DNA of 27,161 nucleotides from Candidatus Treponema excrementipullorum (GCA_018883625.1 JAHLFV010000220.1:1-27161); one strand, 5' to 3'. Numbered from the stretch's first letter, positions 1 to 8,340 are shown. Translations and numbers: made by a program. The notes: generated by a model not told the origin, from the sequence alone.

Positions 1-2628
1 GATAAAGGGATAATCCGTTGCAGACTGAACTAATTCACCGTTGTTACCACGGCCGTCCCAAACCATTCTTTCTGTTATGGAAGTAGTTCCGTTTCTTGTC
101 CAGAAAGTATTACCGTTTTGAGGATCGTATATATTAAAAGACCACTCTTTAAAGGCAACGGGAGATTGTGCCTGAAGTGCTATAAACAAATCATCGTCTA
201 CGCCGTCATTATCGGGACTAAAGTATGTAGGAGCTGTTTTTACCTGTAAAACCGGAGGAGTTACAGAAGAAACAAACCAACCTGTTTCTGCCTGATTTTT
301 GTTTCCCTTACTATAAACAACTTCCAATGTACCTCGTAAAGTACCTTCCGCAACAGAACCATCATCACCTATTCCATTCCAAGTAATTTCTTTAGGAATT
401 TGAGGAGTATCTTTTTGACTCCAAGATTTTACCACACCACCCTTATCATCTTCTATGTCAAATTTCCATGACTCTATTCCTTCTGCAACAGATATGCCTA
501 TGGAAAATTTTTGGGTATCTTTGAAGCCGTCTCCATTAGGTGATATACCACTTTCTGTCATTGTTACATATATTTTCGTAGAACGAGTATCAATCTGTAT
601 ATCAGCAATAGTAGCAGAAGCCTTGTTACCTGCCACATCTTCACTGGAAAGTGTAAAGGAATACATTCCGTCAGCTACAATATTACCGGCCGCATCAGTA
701 CCATCCCAAGAGAAATCGGGAACACTTCCCTGCCATTGCATTTGTTTAATGACTTTATTTGAGGCAGACCGAATCTCACCTATCCACAAATCTTCCTTAC
801 TGGTTTTAACAGTAAAGGGTAATACATCCTTGTTACCGTCTCCGTCAGGTGAGAATAAGGTGTATGGCACTTCCATTTCCACAGTAGGATACGTTACATC
901 CAAAATAAAATACTGAGTTACAGTTTTTCCCTGGCTTCCATTCTTTGACACGGTATCTAAGATTGCCATGTATTCACCGTCAGGACAACGACTTCCGTTA
1001 TCCCGTAAACCGTTCCAAGTAAATTTATCCGGCAAACTTTCCTCAGCTTGATACGTTTTTACAATATCTCCGGTTGCATCCATAATCTGTAACTTATAAG
1101 AAACAATTCCGCTTTTTGTTTTAACTACCGGTGATAATGATACGGTATCTTTTATGCCGTCCCCATTAGGAGAGAAAGCTAAAGGTTGCACGGTGAGGAT
1201 AACTTCCGTGGTACCGGTATTTAATTCAAAGGGTGCTGTTACAGCTGTACCGGTATTTCCTGCCAAATCTGTAGCGGATAACCTGTATGTGTACATGCCG
1301 TCTTCACAGAGATTACCATTTTGATCCATACCTTCCCACACAAAGGAAGAAGCAGGATAACCGGTAAATTTTACACTGCGAACAACATGACCGCCCTTAT
1401 CTAAAATTTCACCTATCCATTCCTGTTCTTGAGAAGTTTCTTGGATGACGGTGATAGTATCCAGTCGGCCGTCCCCATCAGGAGAAAAAATACTCTCTGT
1501 GGTTCTTACCAAAACACTGGGCTTTGTGTTGTCCAAAATAAAAACAGGTGAACGGATAATAGGTGTTTCATAACCGTTTAGATATGTAGCATATACAACG
1601 GCCTGATATTCTCCATCTGACAAGAGAACACCGTCGTTATTTTTTCCGTCAAAGGAAAGAACTTTAGGAGCACTTTCGCCACCTTCAAATATTCTGACTA
1701 CAGCACCTTCAGAAGAAGTAATTTCAATACGCCAGTTAGTCAGCTTGTTTCCTGTTACACTGCTACCTGAACCTTCCGGGATAGTAACAGCAAACATCAC
1801 TGTATCCTGAACTCCGTCTTCATTGGGAGAAAAATAACGACTTCCGTTAATAGCGATATTAGTGCTGGGCTTTTCTGCCGAGTAGATTATATTTGTAATG
1901 GTACTGACAGGAGCCCTATTACCGGCTCTATCTGTGGCAGTGATTCTGTAAAAATATACACCGTCTTCCACGGGAATCCCCATATCGTCTTTTCCGTCCC
2001 AATCAACAGTGTCCGGAGCTGAGTTTTCCCATGTATACGTTCTTACAGGAACACCTGAAGCATTTACAAAAGAAGCAGTCCACAAATCTTCTACGGAGCC
2101 TGTTTGTTCAACCGTAAAAAGAGATTTGTCTCCTTCACCAAAAAGTTTGTTCCCCGTATTATTCTTATCTCTTAAAGTTATTGAGGGTGGTGTTGTGTCG
2201 ACCACAACAGTATAGCTACTTGTTTTACTTTCATTGCCGTTATCATCTTTGGCAGTAAAATAGTAAAAATATGTACCGTCAGAAGCTATTTCACCGGAAT
2301 CCAGAGTACCGTCCCATGTAACAGAAGGAGGAATTTCCACTCCTGTTTTGGGAGTAAATAATTGTTTGAAAAAGCCGGTAAAAGTATTTTTTTCCGGTAA
2401 ACTGACCTTATTACCGATCGTCCGCACCACAGTACCTGTCTCATCGGTAATGACAAGCTTCCACTCTGCAATATATCGTTTATCTCGGATAGAAAGAGGA
2501 ATTGTCAACTCATCCTGTACTCCGTCATTGTTGGGAGAAATATACTTCTCCTGTACTTGTGCATACATAGCTGTCGTAAGGAAAAAAAATGCACATGCTA
2601 TATAGCATTGTATCTGTAATTTTTTCAT
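1..2628 (-). CDS. Secreted Ig-like repeat protein with SPNGDG motifs (C-terminus off window)
   Basis: The frame is open from an ATG at 2628 to the left edge, giving the first 876 residues of a larger protein. Residues 1-24 form a signal peptide (K-rich start, hydrophobic stretch CYIACAFFFLTTA, likely cleavage after MYAQ). The rest is a tandem array of about 105-residue units. Each unit opens with an [FI]SP[ND]xDGxxD motif (near residues 30, 266, 380, 485, 590, 693 and 804) and carries a W-[DN]-G...DGxYxY...AxDxAGN segment. A unit near residue 150-165 has a decayed motif (GNKLFGEGDKS), so eight units are visible. This resembles the FlgD Ig-like and CHU_C-type domains; the acidic SPNGDG loop may bind calcium, which is inference. 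A GGGGAG ribosome binding site precedes the ATG. The start is one base after the stop of the upstream barrel gene, so the two are very likely cotranscribed and coupled. Likely surface-exposed or periplasmic; ligand unknown. Confidence 0.85.
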   Translation of the reverse strand, partial: MKKLQIQCYIACAFFFLTTAMYAQVQEKYISPNNDGVQDELTIPLSIRDKRYIAEWKLVITDETGTVVRTIGNKVSLPEKNTFTGFFKQLFTPKTGVEIPPSVTWDGTLDSGEIASDGTYFYYFTAKDDNGNESKTSSYTVVVDTTPPSITLRDKNNTGNKLFGEGDKSLFTVEQTGSVEDLWTASFVNASGVPVRTYTWENSAPDTVDWDGKDDMGIPVEDGVYFYRITATDRAGNRAPVSTITNIIYSAEKPSTNIAINGSRYFSPNEDGVQDTVMFAVTIPEGSGSSVTGNKLTNWRIEITSSEGAVVRIFEGGESAPKVLSFDGKNNDGVLLSDGEYQAVVYATYLNGYETPIIRSPVFILDNTKPSVLVRTTESIFSPDGDGRLDTITVIQETSQEQEWIGEILDKGGHVVRSVKFTGYPASSFVWEGMDQNGNLCEDGMYTYRLSATDLAGNTGTAVTAPFELNTGTTEVILTVQPLAFSPNGDGIKDTVSLSPVVKTKSGIVSYKLQIMDATGDIVKTYQAEESLPDKFTWNGLRDNGSRCPDGEYMAILDTVSKNGSQGKTVTQYFILDVTYPTVEMEVPYTLFSPDGDGNKDVLPFTVKTSKEDLWIGEIRSASNKVIKQMQWQGSVPDFSWDGTDAAGNIVADGMYSFTLSSEDVAGNKASATIADIQIDTRSTKIYVTMTESGISPNGDGFKDTQKFSIGISVAEGIESWKFDIEDDKGGVVKSWSQKDTPQIPKEITWNGIGDDGSVAEGTLRGTLEVVYSKGNKNQAETGWFVSSVTPPVLQVKTAPTYFSPDNDGVDDDLFIALQAQSPVAFKEWSFNIYDPQNGNTFWTRNGTTSITERMVWDGRGNNGELVQSATDYPFI

Positions 2629-2629
2629 A

Positions 2630-3649
2630 TTATTTTTCTCCCCATAAAATTATTTCTGGAGCTTCTGTGTCCCGCAATCCTAAGTTAATAGATGCCCCGG
2701 CAGATACGGCCTGTACACCATCGTATAAATTTTGCCAAGCTCCGCTTGTTGACATCTCACTTTTTTGCCATCCCTTATCTGCAAAAAAATTATTGTCTTT
2801 TGTATCTATTCCAAACTTAACTGTTAATCCAATAGCTGGAATAAGGTTGTATTTTTCAGCCAAAGTTTCTCGTAAATCAAACTGCCAAGCACTTTTTATA
2901 TAAACCATATCGATTATTCTTAACTGAAAGCCTATATCTAACACTATGTTTGTAAATTGGGGAAAACTTATATCTGAAGAAAAAGCTCCTGATAACTTTC
3001 CCTCTGCTACGGTGAACAAAGTTCCAGCTATACCGACCTTGGGAGTTACAATACTGGGCATACCCCATACGTAGGGTTTTCCCAAGCCTGTCAATGCGAA
3101 GGCAAATCGGGTGTCCTCCAAAAATCCCAAGGTACCCCACTTATAGACAGCTCCGATATTTAACCCAAGAGCCCAATCCACTCCGGCTCCCCAACGAATA
3201 CCTGTGTCAAGTCCCATACCAACATACAGTCTTTCGCTGATATCTTTTGAAAAACTACCTTGAAGTTGTAATACATTATTAAATTGTAACTCTCCCACAT
3301 TACAAAACAATCCGCTGATCAGACTGGAAAAAACACCGTAACGACTGGGAATTAACAGTCCTAAATTCATACCTGACCCGAAAGAAAATTTTTCCTCATC
3401 TTTCATAAGAGCGGTATATCCTAGATTAAGCACGATTCGCTGATCCCCGGCAGGCAAAGCCGGATTGATTACTATAGAGGTCGGACCTGAGGTAAAAAAA
3501 CCACCACCGGCTGAAGAACCGGCACTCAATAACAAATCTGGATCAGTTAGGCGGAAAGCGATATCCCCGCCGGGCACCTTTTCAGAAGCAAAAAGTGACA
3601 CACTGCCACATAAACATAATAAAATCAGAAATAAATATTTACTTTTCAT
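2630..3649 (-). CDS. Outer-membrane beta-barrel protein, UPF0164/PorV-like
   Basis: A 339-residue protein with a signal peptide (KYLFLILLCLCGSVSLFA, probable cleavage before SEK). A glycine-rich N-terminal segment follows (LLLSAGSSAGGGFFTSGPTS, then INPALPAG), typical of FadL/PorV-like UPF0164 barrels of treponemes. The remainder alternates hydrophobic and polar strands with frequent aromatic ends (LNLGYTALM, LGLNIGAVYKWG, LDIGFQLRI), as expected of an outer-membrane barrel. The ribosome binding site AAGGA lies before the ATG. The last residues read LGLRDTEAPEIILWGEK: DTEAPEI matches the DTTPPSI linker that opens Ig units in the adjacent downstream protein, so the barrel ends in a stub of that domain type. 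Family assignment is by overall pattern. The transported or tethered partner is not known; the neighbour at 2628 is the obvious candidate. Confidence 0.75.
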   Translation of the reverse strand: MKSKYLFLILLCLCGSVSLFASEKVPGGDIAFRLTDPDLLLSAGSSAGGGFFTSGPTSIVINPALPAGDQRIVLNLGYTALMKDEEKFSFGSGMNLGLLIPSRYGVFSSLISGLFCNVGELQFNNVLQLQGSFSKDISERLYVGMGLDTGIRWGAGVDWALGLNIGAVYKWGTLGFLEDTRFAFALTGLGKPYVWGMPSIVTPKVGIAGTLFTVAEGKLSGAFSSDISFPQFTNIVLDIGFQLRIIDMVYIKSAWQFDLRETLAEKYNLIPAIGLTVKFGIDTKDNNFFADKGWQKSEMSTSGAWQNLYDGVQAVSAGASINLGLRDTEAPEIILWGEK

Positions 3650-3709
3650 ACACGATCCTTATATAGACATATAGGGTAACAATCGAATATTCTTTTTGAA
3701 ACATAAAAA

Positions 3710-5611
3710 CTAGCAATCCTTTTTATCTTTTTGCATGGTTTTTAGATCGTCCAAAGTTTTGAAACTGCCTTTTTTCGTTTTTTTGGCTTCATAAAGAGCC
3801 TTATCAGCTGCAGCGTACAGATCTTTAAAATTTGTTCCGTCTTTTGGAACCGACACAACACCGGCAGAAGCACTGATACTGACGCTGACATTATCTCTTA
3901 TATACGTAAGTTGCAAATGAGACAATAGATTTTCTATTTTATCCTTAATACATGCAAAACTGGTATTCTTTAAAAACACAACAAACTCATCTCCGCCAAG
4001 ACGGCATACGATATCATCTTCCCTAAAAAACTCTTTCAAAGTTTTTGCAACGTCTTCTAAAGCTATATCTCCGGTTTCATGAAGTAACGTATCATTAAGT
4101 TTTTTAAAATTATCCAAATCTAAAATGACAAAAAGATGTTCATGATTATTTATCATCGAATCAAACGTCAAGAAGTTATTAATACGTTCCATACCGGCTG
4201 TTCTGTTGTACAAACCGGTCAACCCATCCCGCTCCGCACGCTGTTTTAAAGACATCTCCAGCTGTTTTCTTTCATCAATATTTTTGATGATGTAATAGAG
4301 TACCGGATACTCCCTTTCCGTTTCTTCGCTTACATGGATTTCACTTTGCGTCCAACATATACTACCATTTTCATCGTATGACTGATACTCCTGAACAAGT
4401 CGCTTTATTCCCTTGTAGTATATATCCCGCAAGTTCTTCAAAGACACAGCTTTCCGGATACAATCCTGAGAATTTACATAGACAAAATTATTTATGTAAT
4501 AATTGATAGCTTTAGAAAAGGAGGTTCTTTCTTCTGAAGGTATCTTTAAGCTATCTGAACAGTAAAGAATTCTTCCGTCCAATAGAGAAAACTGTATAAA
4601 TCCCTGAATTTCTGCAAATAACCTTTCTCGTAACTGAATTTCTTTATCTTTTTCACTGTCAAATAATCTTTTGAGATAAATGATAACAATAATAAAAAAT
4701 AACACAGACGGTATAATAATACGAAGTATCAAATGCCATACATGGTTATCTAAAAGGATGTAAAGATGTCTCTTAAGGCTGTCTACAGGAACAGCTACAA
4801 CCGTATACCAAAGATTTACCGTCAAAGGGTAAAATCCTAACATATACTCTGTCCCTGCAATATCGCCCTGTACTTGTAATAAATTACCTACTTCTAAGTC
4901 GCTTTTAATAGTGTCAACTTTGTCAAAATCGCCAACTTCAGAAAACTCATCAAAAATATTTTGGTAATTCCAAGACTCTATAGACCGTGGATCTCTAAAA
5001 ACAAAGTCACCTTTACGGTTTATGATAAGTACAGCATATTGTTTTATACTGAGTTTTTCCAAAACATCCCGCTGAAAATCGTCCACGGAAATAGAGCCAT
5101 GAAGAGCACCTAAAACAGTACCATCTTTTGAAGTAATGGGAACAGCAATAACAAATTTGTTTTTTTCAATCTTGGCATCGTCCATAATATTGCTTACTAC
5201 AGACTCATTATTCAACAACGAAGGCCAATAAGAACGATATGATATGTTTGTCACTGTAGTTCCCATACCATCTGTGGAATATAAATTACCTTCTCGAGTC
5301 ACATATCCCAGAGAATAAAAATCACTTTTTCGCAACAAACGCTTTAGGATTTCCATCACGGAGTCTAACTCCATAGGGGTACCGTCCAAAACTCCGGTCA
5401 AATCATACAGAGAGTACAAATAATCTTCCAGTTTTGTATTAATATAAGCTGTAATGAGATGGGAAGTATCGTCCATAACTTCTTTTTGCAACTCTACTTC
5501 CCGATTCTCAAGAGTAGTATAAAACTCATACGCACTGTACGCAAAAAAGAGAAAAATAAGCACTAAAAATACTACAAAGCCTACCAAGACTCTTTTTTTG
5601 GGCATAATCAT
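3710..5611 (-). CDS. Membrane diguanylate cyclase, dCache-PAS-GGDEF
   Basis: A 633-residue enzyme predicted to make cyclic di-GMP from two GTP. Order of parts: transmembrane helix 8-28; extracytoplasmic dCache-like sensor about 45-275 (contains the VIAVPITSKDGTVLGALHGSIS pattern, split here as VIAVPITSK and LGALHGSIS); transmembrane helix about 291-313; PAS-like domain about 335-448 ending in IIKNIDERKQLE; GGDEF domain 455-620. The signature is an intact GGDEF at 539-543. An inhibitory-site RxxD (R530, D533) sits exactly five residues before it, so the enzyme should be active and product-inhibited. The start ATG follows AAAGGGG at good spacing. It lies between asnS and the barrel gene on the same strand. 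The ligand of the sensor is unknown. Confidence 0.9.
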   Translation of the reverse strand: MIMPKKRVLVGFVVFLVLIFLFFAYSAYEFYTTLENREVELQKEVMDDTSHLITAYINTKLEDYLYSLYDLTGVLDGTPMELDSVMEILKRLLRKSDFYSLGYVTREGNLYSTDGMGTTVTNISYRSYWPSLLNNESVVSNIMDDAKIEKNKFVIAVPITSKDGTVLGALHGSISVDDFQRDVLEKLSIKQYAVLIINRKGDFVFRDPRSIESWNYQNIFDEFSEVGDFDKVDTIKSDLEVGNLLQVQGDIAGTEYMLGFYPLTVNLWYTVVAVPVDSLKRHLYILLDNHVWHLILRIIIPSVLFFIIVIIYLKRLFDSEKDKEIQLRERLFAEIQGFIQFSLLDGRILYCSDSLKIPSEERTSFSKAINYYINNFVYVNSQDCIRKAVSLKNLRDIYYKGIKRLVQEYQSYDENGSICWTQSEIHVSEETEREYPVLYYIIKNIDERKQLEMSLKQRAERDGLTGLYNRTAGMERINNFLTFDSMINNHEHLFVILDLDNFKKLNDTLLHETGDIALEDVAKTLKEFFREDDIVCRLGGDEFVVFLKNTSFACIKDKIENLLSHLQLTYIRDNVSVSISASAGVVSVPKDGTNFKDLYAAADKALYEAKKTKKGSFKTLDDLKTMQKDKKDC

Positions 5612-5664
5612 ATATACTACCCCTTTATAAAATCCGACCTCTACTTACCAGTTTTGAAGTCCTA

Positions 5665-5692
5665 TATATAAGCAAACCGAAATCTTAAACAA
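5665..5692 (-). promoter_or_regulatory. Candidate sigma-70 promoter of the dCache-GGDEF gene
   Basis: Read on the minus strand: -35 TTGTTT (5692-5687), 16-base spacer, -10 TATATA (5670-5665). The predicted transcript starts near 5657, giving a leader of about 46 bases that contains the AAAGGGG ribosome binding site. The spacer is a base short and the match is partial. Confidence 0.45.
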
Positions 5693-5725
5693 ACTCCTTG
5701 CAACACTACCTTGAAAATCCGCCTA

Positions 5726-7177
5726 TTAAAAGTCAGCCAACTTGGGAGCCCGGGGATAGGGAATTACATCTCGGATATTTCCCATGCCCGTTACATACAA
5801 TAACAGTCGCTCGAACCCCAATCCGAACCCAGAATGAGGTACCGTACCGAATTTTCTTAAATCAAGATACCACCAATAGTCTTCAGGATTAAGACCTAGA
5901 GTTTTAATTCTTTCCAACAAAGTTGTATAGTCAGCTTCGCGTTCGGAACCGCCTATGATCTCTCCTAAGCCGGGAACCAGCACATCCATAGCCCGGACAG
6001 TTTTTCCGTCTTCATTGAGCTTCATATAAAAAGCTTTTATCTCTTTAGGATAATCTGTCACAATAACTGGACGTTTATATACAACTTCAGTCAGATACTT
6101 TTCATGCTCACTTTGCAAGTCGCACCCCCAATAGGGTTTAAACTCAAAGGCTTGAGCATTTTTTTCCAAGGCTTCCACAGCTTCGGTGTAAGTGATCCGA
6201 GCAAAATCAGAATTTACCACATGGGTCAAGGTATCGATCAAACCTTTTTGAATTCTTTCATCAAAAAACTTCATATCGGCAGTACATTTTGTTAATGCCC
6301 AGTTTAAAAGGTATTTTACAAATTCCTCTGCCAAATCCATATTATCTGTCAGGTCAAAAAAAGCCATTTCCGGTTCAATCATCCAGAACTCTGCTAGGTG
6401 CCGGGTTGTATTGGAATTTTCTGCCCGGAAAGTGGGTCCAAAGGTATAAACACGAGACAAAGCTGTGGCGTAAGTTTCTGCTTCCAACTGACCTGAAACA
6501 GTCAGACTGGCATGCTTACCGAAAAAATCTTTAGAATAATCAATCAGACCAGCAGCTTTTTCTGGAGACATTCCCTTGGCACCGGCTTCTACAGCTTTTG
6601 ATGCGATTTTTTCTAAATCCAATGTGGTAACTTGGAACATTTCTCCGGCACCTTCACAGTCACTGGCAGTAATAATAGGTGTGTGTACGTACTGGAAACC
6701 CCGTTCCTGAAAAAAACTGTGAATAGCAAAAGCCATCTGACTTCTCATTCGGGCAACGGCACCAAAAGTATTTGTTCTTGCCCGCAAGTGAGCGTGCTCC
6801 CGCAAAAACTCAAGAGAATGATTTTTTTTCTGCAAGGGATAACTGTCCGCAGGAGCTTCTCCCCAAACAGTCAACTGGGTCAATTGAATTTCCACAGCCT
6901 GACCGGAAGCCGGAGAGGGAACCAACTTACCTGTTGCTTTTACGGAAGCTCCCGTAGTAATAGGCTTTAATACATTTTCCAAGGCAGAAATATTTACACC
7001 GTCTCCCGGATTTTCTCTATCAAAAGTTAACTGCACGGAGGCAAAACAGGAACCGTCATTTACCTGAATAAAAACAAGGTTTTTGGATTCTCGCTTAGTG
7101 CGAACCCAACCGTTAATAGTAATTTCTCTTCCGTCAGGTTGAGAAACAAGTATATCTTTTATCAACTCAGTTCTCAT
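5726..7177 (-). CDS. asnS: Asparaginyl-tRNA synthetase
   Basis: A 483-residue class IIb aminoacyl-tRNA synthetase that charges tRNA-Asn. N-terminal OB-fold anticodon-binding domain (about 1-110, with INGWVRTKRESKNLVFIQ), then the catalytic domain. Motif 2 is at 250-270 (FRAENSNTTRHLAEFWMIEPE, key residues R251, E253, R259, H260, E263). Motif 3 is at 450-464 (GFGLGFERLLLY). The PKEIKAFYMKLN segment and the ENSNT form of motif 2 favour AsnRS over AspRS. It is slightly longer than the usual 466 because of a short insert around 190-215 (KAVEAGAKGMSPEKAA). An in-frame TGA lies just upstream, so the ATG at 7177 is the most upstream possible. There is no Shine-Dalgarno; see the promoter entry. A GGDEF gene follows with its own candidate promoter. 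Confidence 0.96.
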   Translation of the reverse strand: MRTELIKDILVSQPDGREITINGWVRTKRESKNLVFIQVNDGSCFASVQLTFDRENPGDGVNISALENVLKPITTGASVKATGKLVPSPASGQAVEIQLTQLTVWGEAPADSYPLQKKNHSLEFLREHAHLRARTNTFGAVARMRSQMAFAIHSFFQERGFQYVHTPIITASDCEGAGEMFQVTTLDLEKIASKAVEAGAKGMSPEKAAGLIDYSKDFFGKHASLTVSGQLEAETYATALSRVYTFGPTFRAENSNTTRHLAEFWMIEPEMAFFDLTDNMDLAEEFVKYLLNWALTKCTADMKFFDERIQKGLIDTLTHVVNSDFARITYTEAVEALEKNAQAFEFKPYWGCDLQSEHEKYLTEVVYKRPVIVTDYPKEIKAFYMKLNEDGKTVRAMDVLVPGLGEIIGGSEREADYTTLLERIKTLGLNPEDYWWYLDLRKFGTVPHSGFGLGFERLLLYVTGMGNIRDVIPYPRAPKLADF

Positions 7178-7185
7178 AGTAAGTC

Positions 7186-7215
7186 ATTCTATCATATTAA
7201 ATATGATGTGGTCAA
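7186..7215 (-). promoter_or_regulatory. asnS promoter, nearly leaderless
   Basis: Minus strand: -35 TTGACC (7215-7210), 18-base spacer, -10 TAGAAT (7191-7186). Only eight bases separate the -10 from the asnS ATG at 7177, so transcription should begin within about three bases of the start codon. No Shine-Dalgarno is present in that stretch. Confidence 0.7.
7191..7207. promoter_or_regulatory. 17-bp perfect palindrome inside the asnS promoter spacer (operator candidate)
   Basis: ATCATATT-A-AATATGAT: 8-bp arms around one central base. It fills the spacer between the -35 and -10 of the asnS promoter, where a bound dimeric repressor would block RNA polymerase. The regulator is not identifiable from this window. 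Confidence 0.6.
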
Positions 7216-7381
7216 ATATATTTTCTGCAGTAAAAATAGCATGTGTGCTGAAGCCCTCCGCACACCAGGTAGCATAGAAGGTTCACTCGGTACTTGTTTC
7301 AATAATTCCTCTGTTAAAAAGACATGCTCGTTTCCTGTGATACTTTGTATTTATCACTGGTTTTTATTCCCACTTATGTAG

Positions 7382-7387
7382 TATACT
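7382..7387 (+). promoter_or_regulatory. -10 box of the esterase gene (TATACT), six bases before the ATG
   Basis: TATACT is followed by ACCTCC and then the ATG at 7394. A transcript starting 6-7 bases after the -10 would begin at the start codon. No convincing -35 box is visible 16-18 bases upstream. Confidence 0.5.
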
Positions 7388-7393
7388 ACCTCC

Positions 7394-8224
7394 ATGATAC
7401 ACGAAACAATTTCTTTACCGGTACAATACCGGAATAAAGGAGTAAAAAACAATATGTTTACTCCTACTCTAACGACTTATATCTTGGATAATTATGACGA
7501 ATTTTCTGCCCTCAGGAAAAGGCCGTCAGTAATAATTTGCCCTGGAGGTGGTTACGCCAGACTGTCAAATAGGGAAACAGAAGCTATTGCTATTAAAATG
7601 AATACATTGGGATTTCATGCATTGGTATTAAGATACAGCGTAGCTCCCATGGATTTTCCTGCTGCCTTACTTGATGCTGCGGAAGCCATGTATTACACAA
7701 GAAGTCACTGCAAAGAATGGAACATTGATGAGAATAAAATCATTTTGTGCGGATTTTCTGCCGGTGGTCACTTGGCTGCCTCTTTGGGTGTATATTGGAA
7801 TTCACCTCTTATCACAACGTATCTCCCCTACAAAACAGAAGAAGTTAAACCCAATGGACTATTACTTTGTTACCCGGTCATTACTGCCGGAGAATACGCC
7901 CATAAAGATTCCATAAAAAATGTTTTGGGGAAAAGTAGTTACACATCACAAGATGTCAGCCTAGAGCTCCATATAACCAAGGATGTGCCACCGGTTTTTA
8001 TGTGGCACACTGACGAAGATGTAACAGTACCTGCGGAAAACAGTCTTTTCTTTGTACAGCAGCTACGACAGGTTGGTGTACCTGTGGAGTATCATTTATT
8101 CAGAAAAGGTCGACATGGTATAGCCTTGGCAACAGAAGAAACTTCAACCCCTGACGGATATGCTGTAGAAAAAAGCTGTGCCATATGGCCTCAGCTCTTT
8201 TCGGTTTGGATGGAAACCCTATAA
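7394..8224 (+). CDS. Alpha/beta-hydrolase carboxylesterase (acetylesterase/BD-FAE-like)
   Basis: A 276-residue cytoplasmic serine hydrolase (no signal peptide). The oxyanion segment is CPGGGY (49-54). The nucleophile is S122 in GFSAGG. The acid is probably D209 in HTDEDVTVPAENS, and the histidine is H241 in GRHGI. The RPSVIICPGGGY and VLRYSVAP motifs match the esterase/xylan-esterase-like group that deacylates sugars or small esters; the true substrate cannot be read from sequence. Start choice: the ATG at 7394 gives MIHETISLP, which fits the family N-terminus, but has no ribosome binding site. An ATG at 7454 has AAAGGAG 11 bases upstream, and would give a protein 20 residues shorter. I keep 7394. 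It is single, divergent from asnS and convergent with the aldehyde dehydrogenase gene. Confidence 0.88.
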   Translation: MIHETISLPVQYRNKGVKNNMFTPTLTTYILDNYDEFSALRKRPSVIICPGGGYARLSNRETEAIAIKMNTLGFHALVLRYSVAPMDFPAALLDAAEAMYYTRSHCKEWNIDENKIILCGFSAGGHLAASLGVYWNSPLITTYLPYKTEEVKPNGLLLCYPVITAGEYAHKDSIKNVLGKSSYTSQDVSLELHITKDVPPVFMWHTDEDVTVPAENSLFFVQQLRQVGVPVEYHLFRKGRHGIALATEETSTPDGYAVEKSCAIWPQLFSVWMETL

Positions 8225-8225
8225 A

Positions 8226-8331
8226 CCGTTCTAACGGGGTTGCAACAGTCTTATTGCAACAACTGCGCTGTACCGATTCCATGTAACAAATCGTTGTATA
8301 CAACGCAGTCATCAGCAGAGTTGTATACAAC
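8226..8331. repeat. Cluster of short palindromes between convergent genes
   Basis: Within 116 bases lie CCGTT-CT-AACGG (8226-8237), GTTGCAAC (8239-8246), a second TTGCAA (8254-8259), and two copies of the palindrome GTTGTATACAAC (8293-8304, extended to CGTTGTATACAACG at 8292-8305; and 8320-8331). The two 12-bp copies are 27 bases apart centre to centre. No clear T-tract follows on either strand, so this is not a standard terminator. Confidence 0.7.
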
Positions 8332-8340
8332 CTCGTTATA

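Noticed and set aside
455..916. Plus-strand open frame of 153 codons in the left end
   Set aside because: It is antisense to the Ig-repeat protein, whose reading frame shows clear repeated motifs over the full stretch. No start signal or recognisable product.
6632..6970. Plus-strand open frame of 112 codons opposite asnS
   Set aside because: Antisense to the AsnRS catalytic domain; no coding signs.
8226..8331. Palindrome cluster as a CRISPR array
   Set aside because: The units are only 8-14 bases, there are two exact copies, no spacers of regular length, and no cas genes are nearby.
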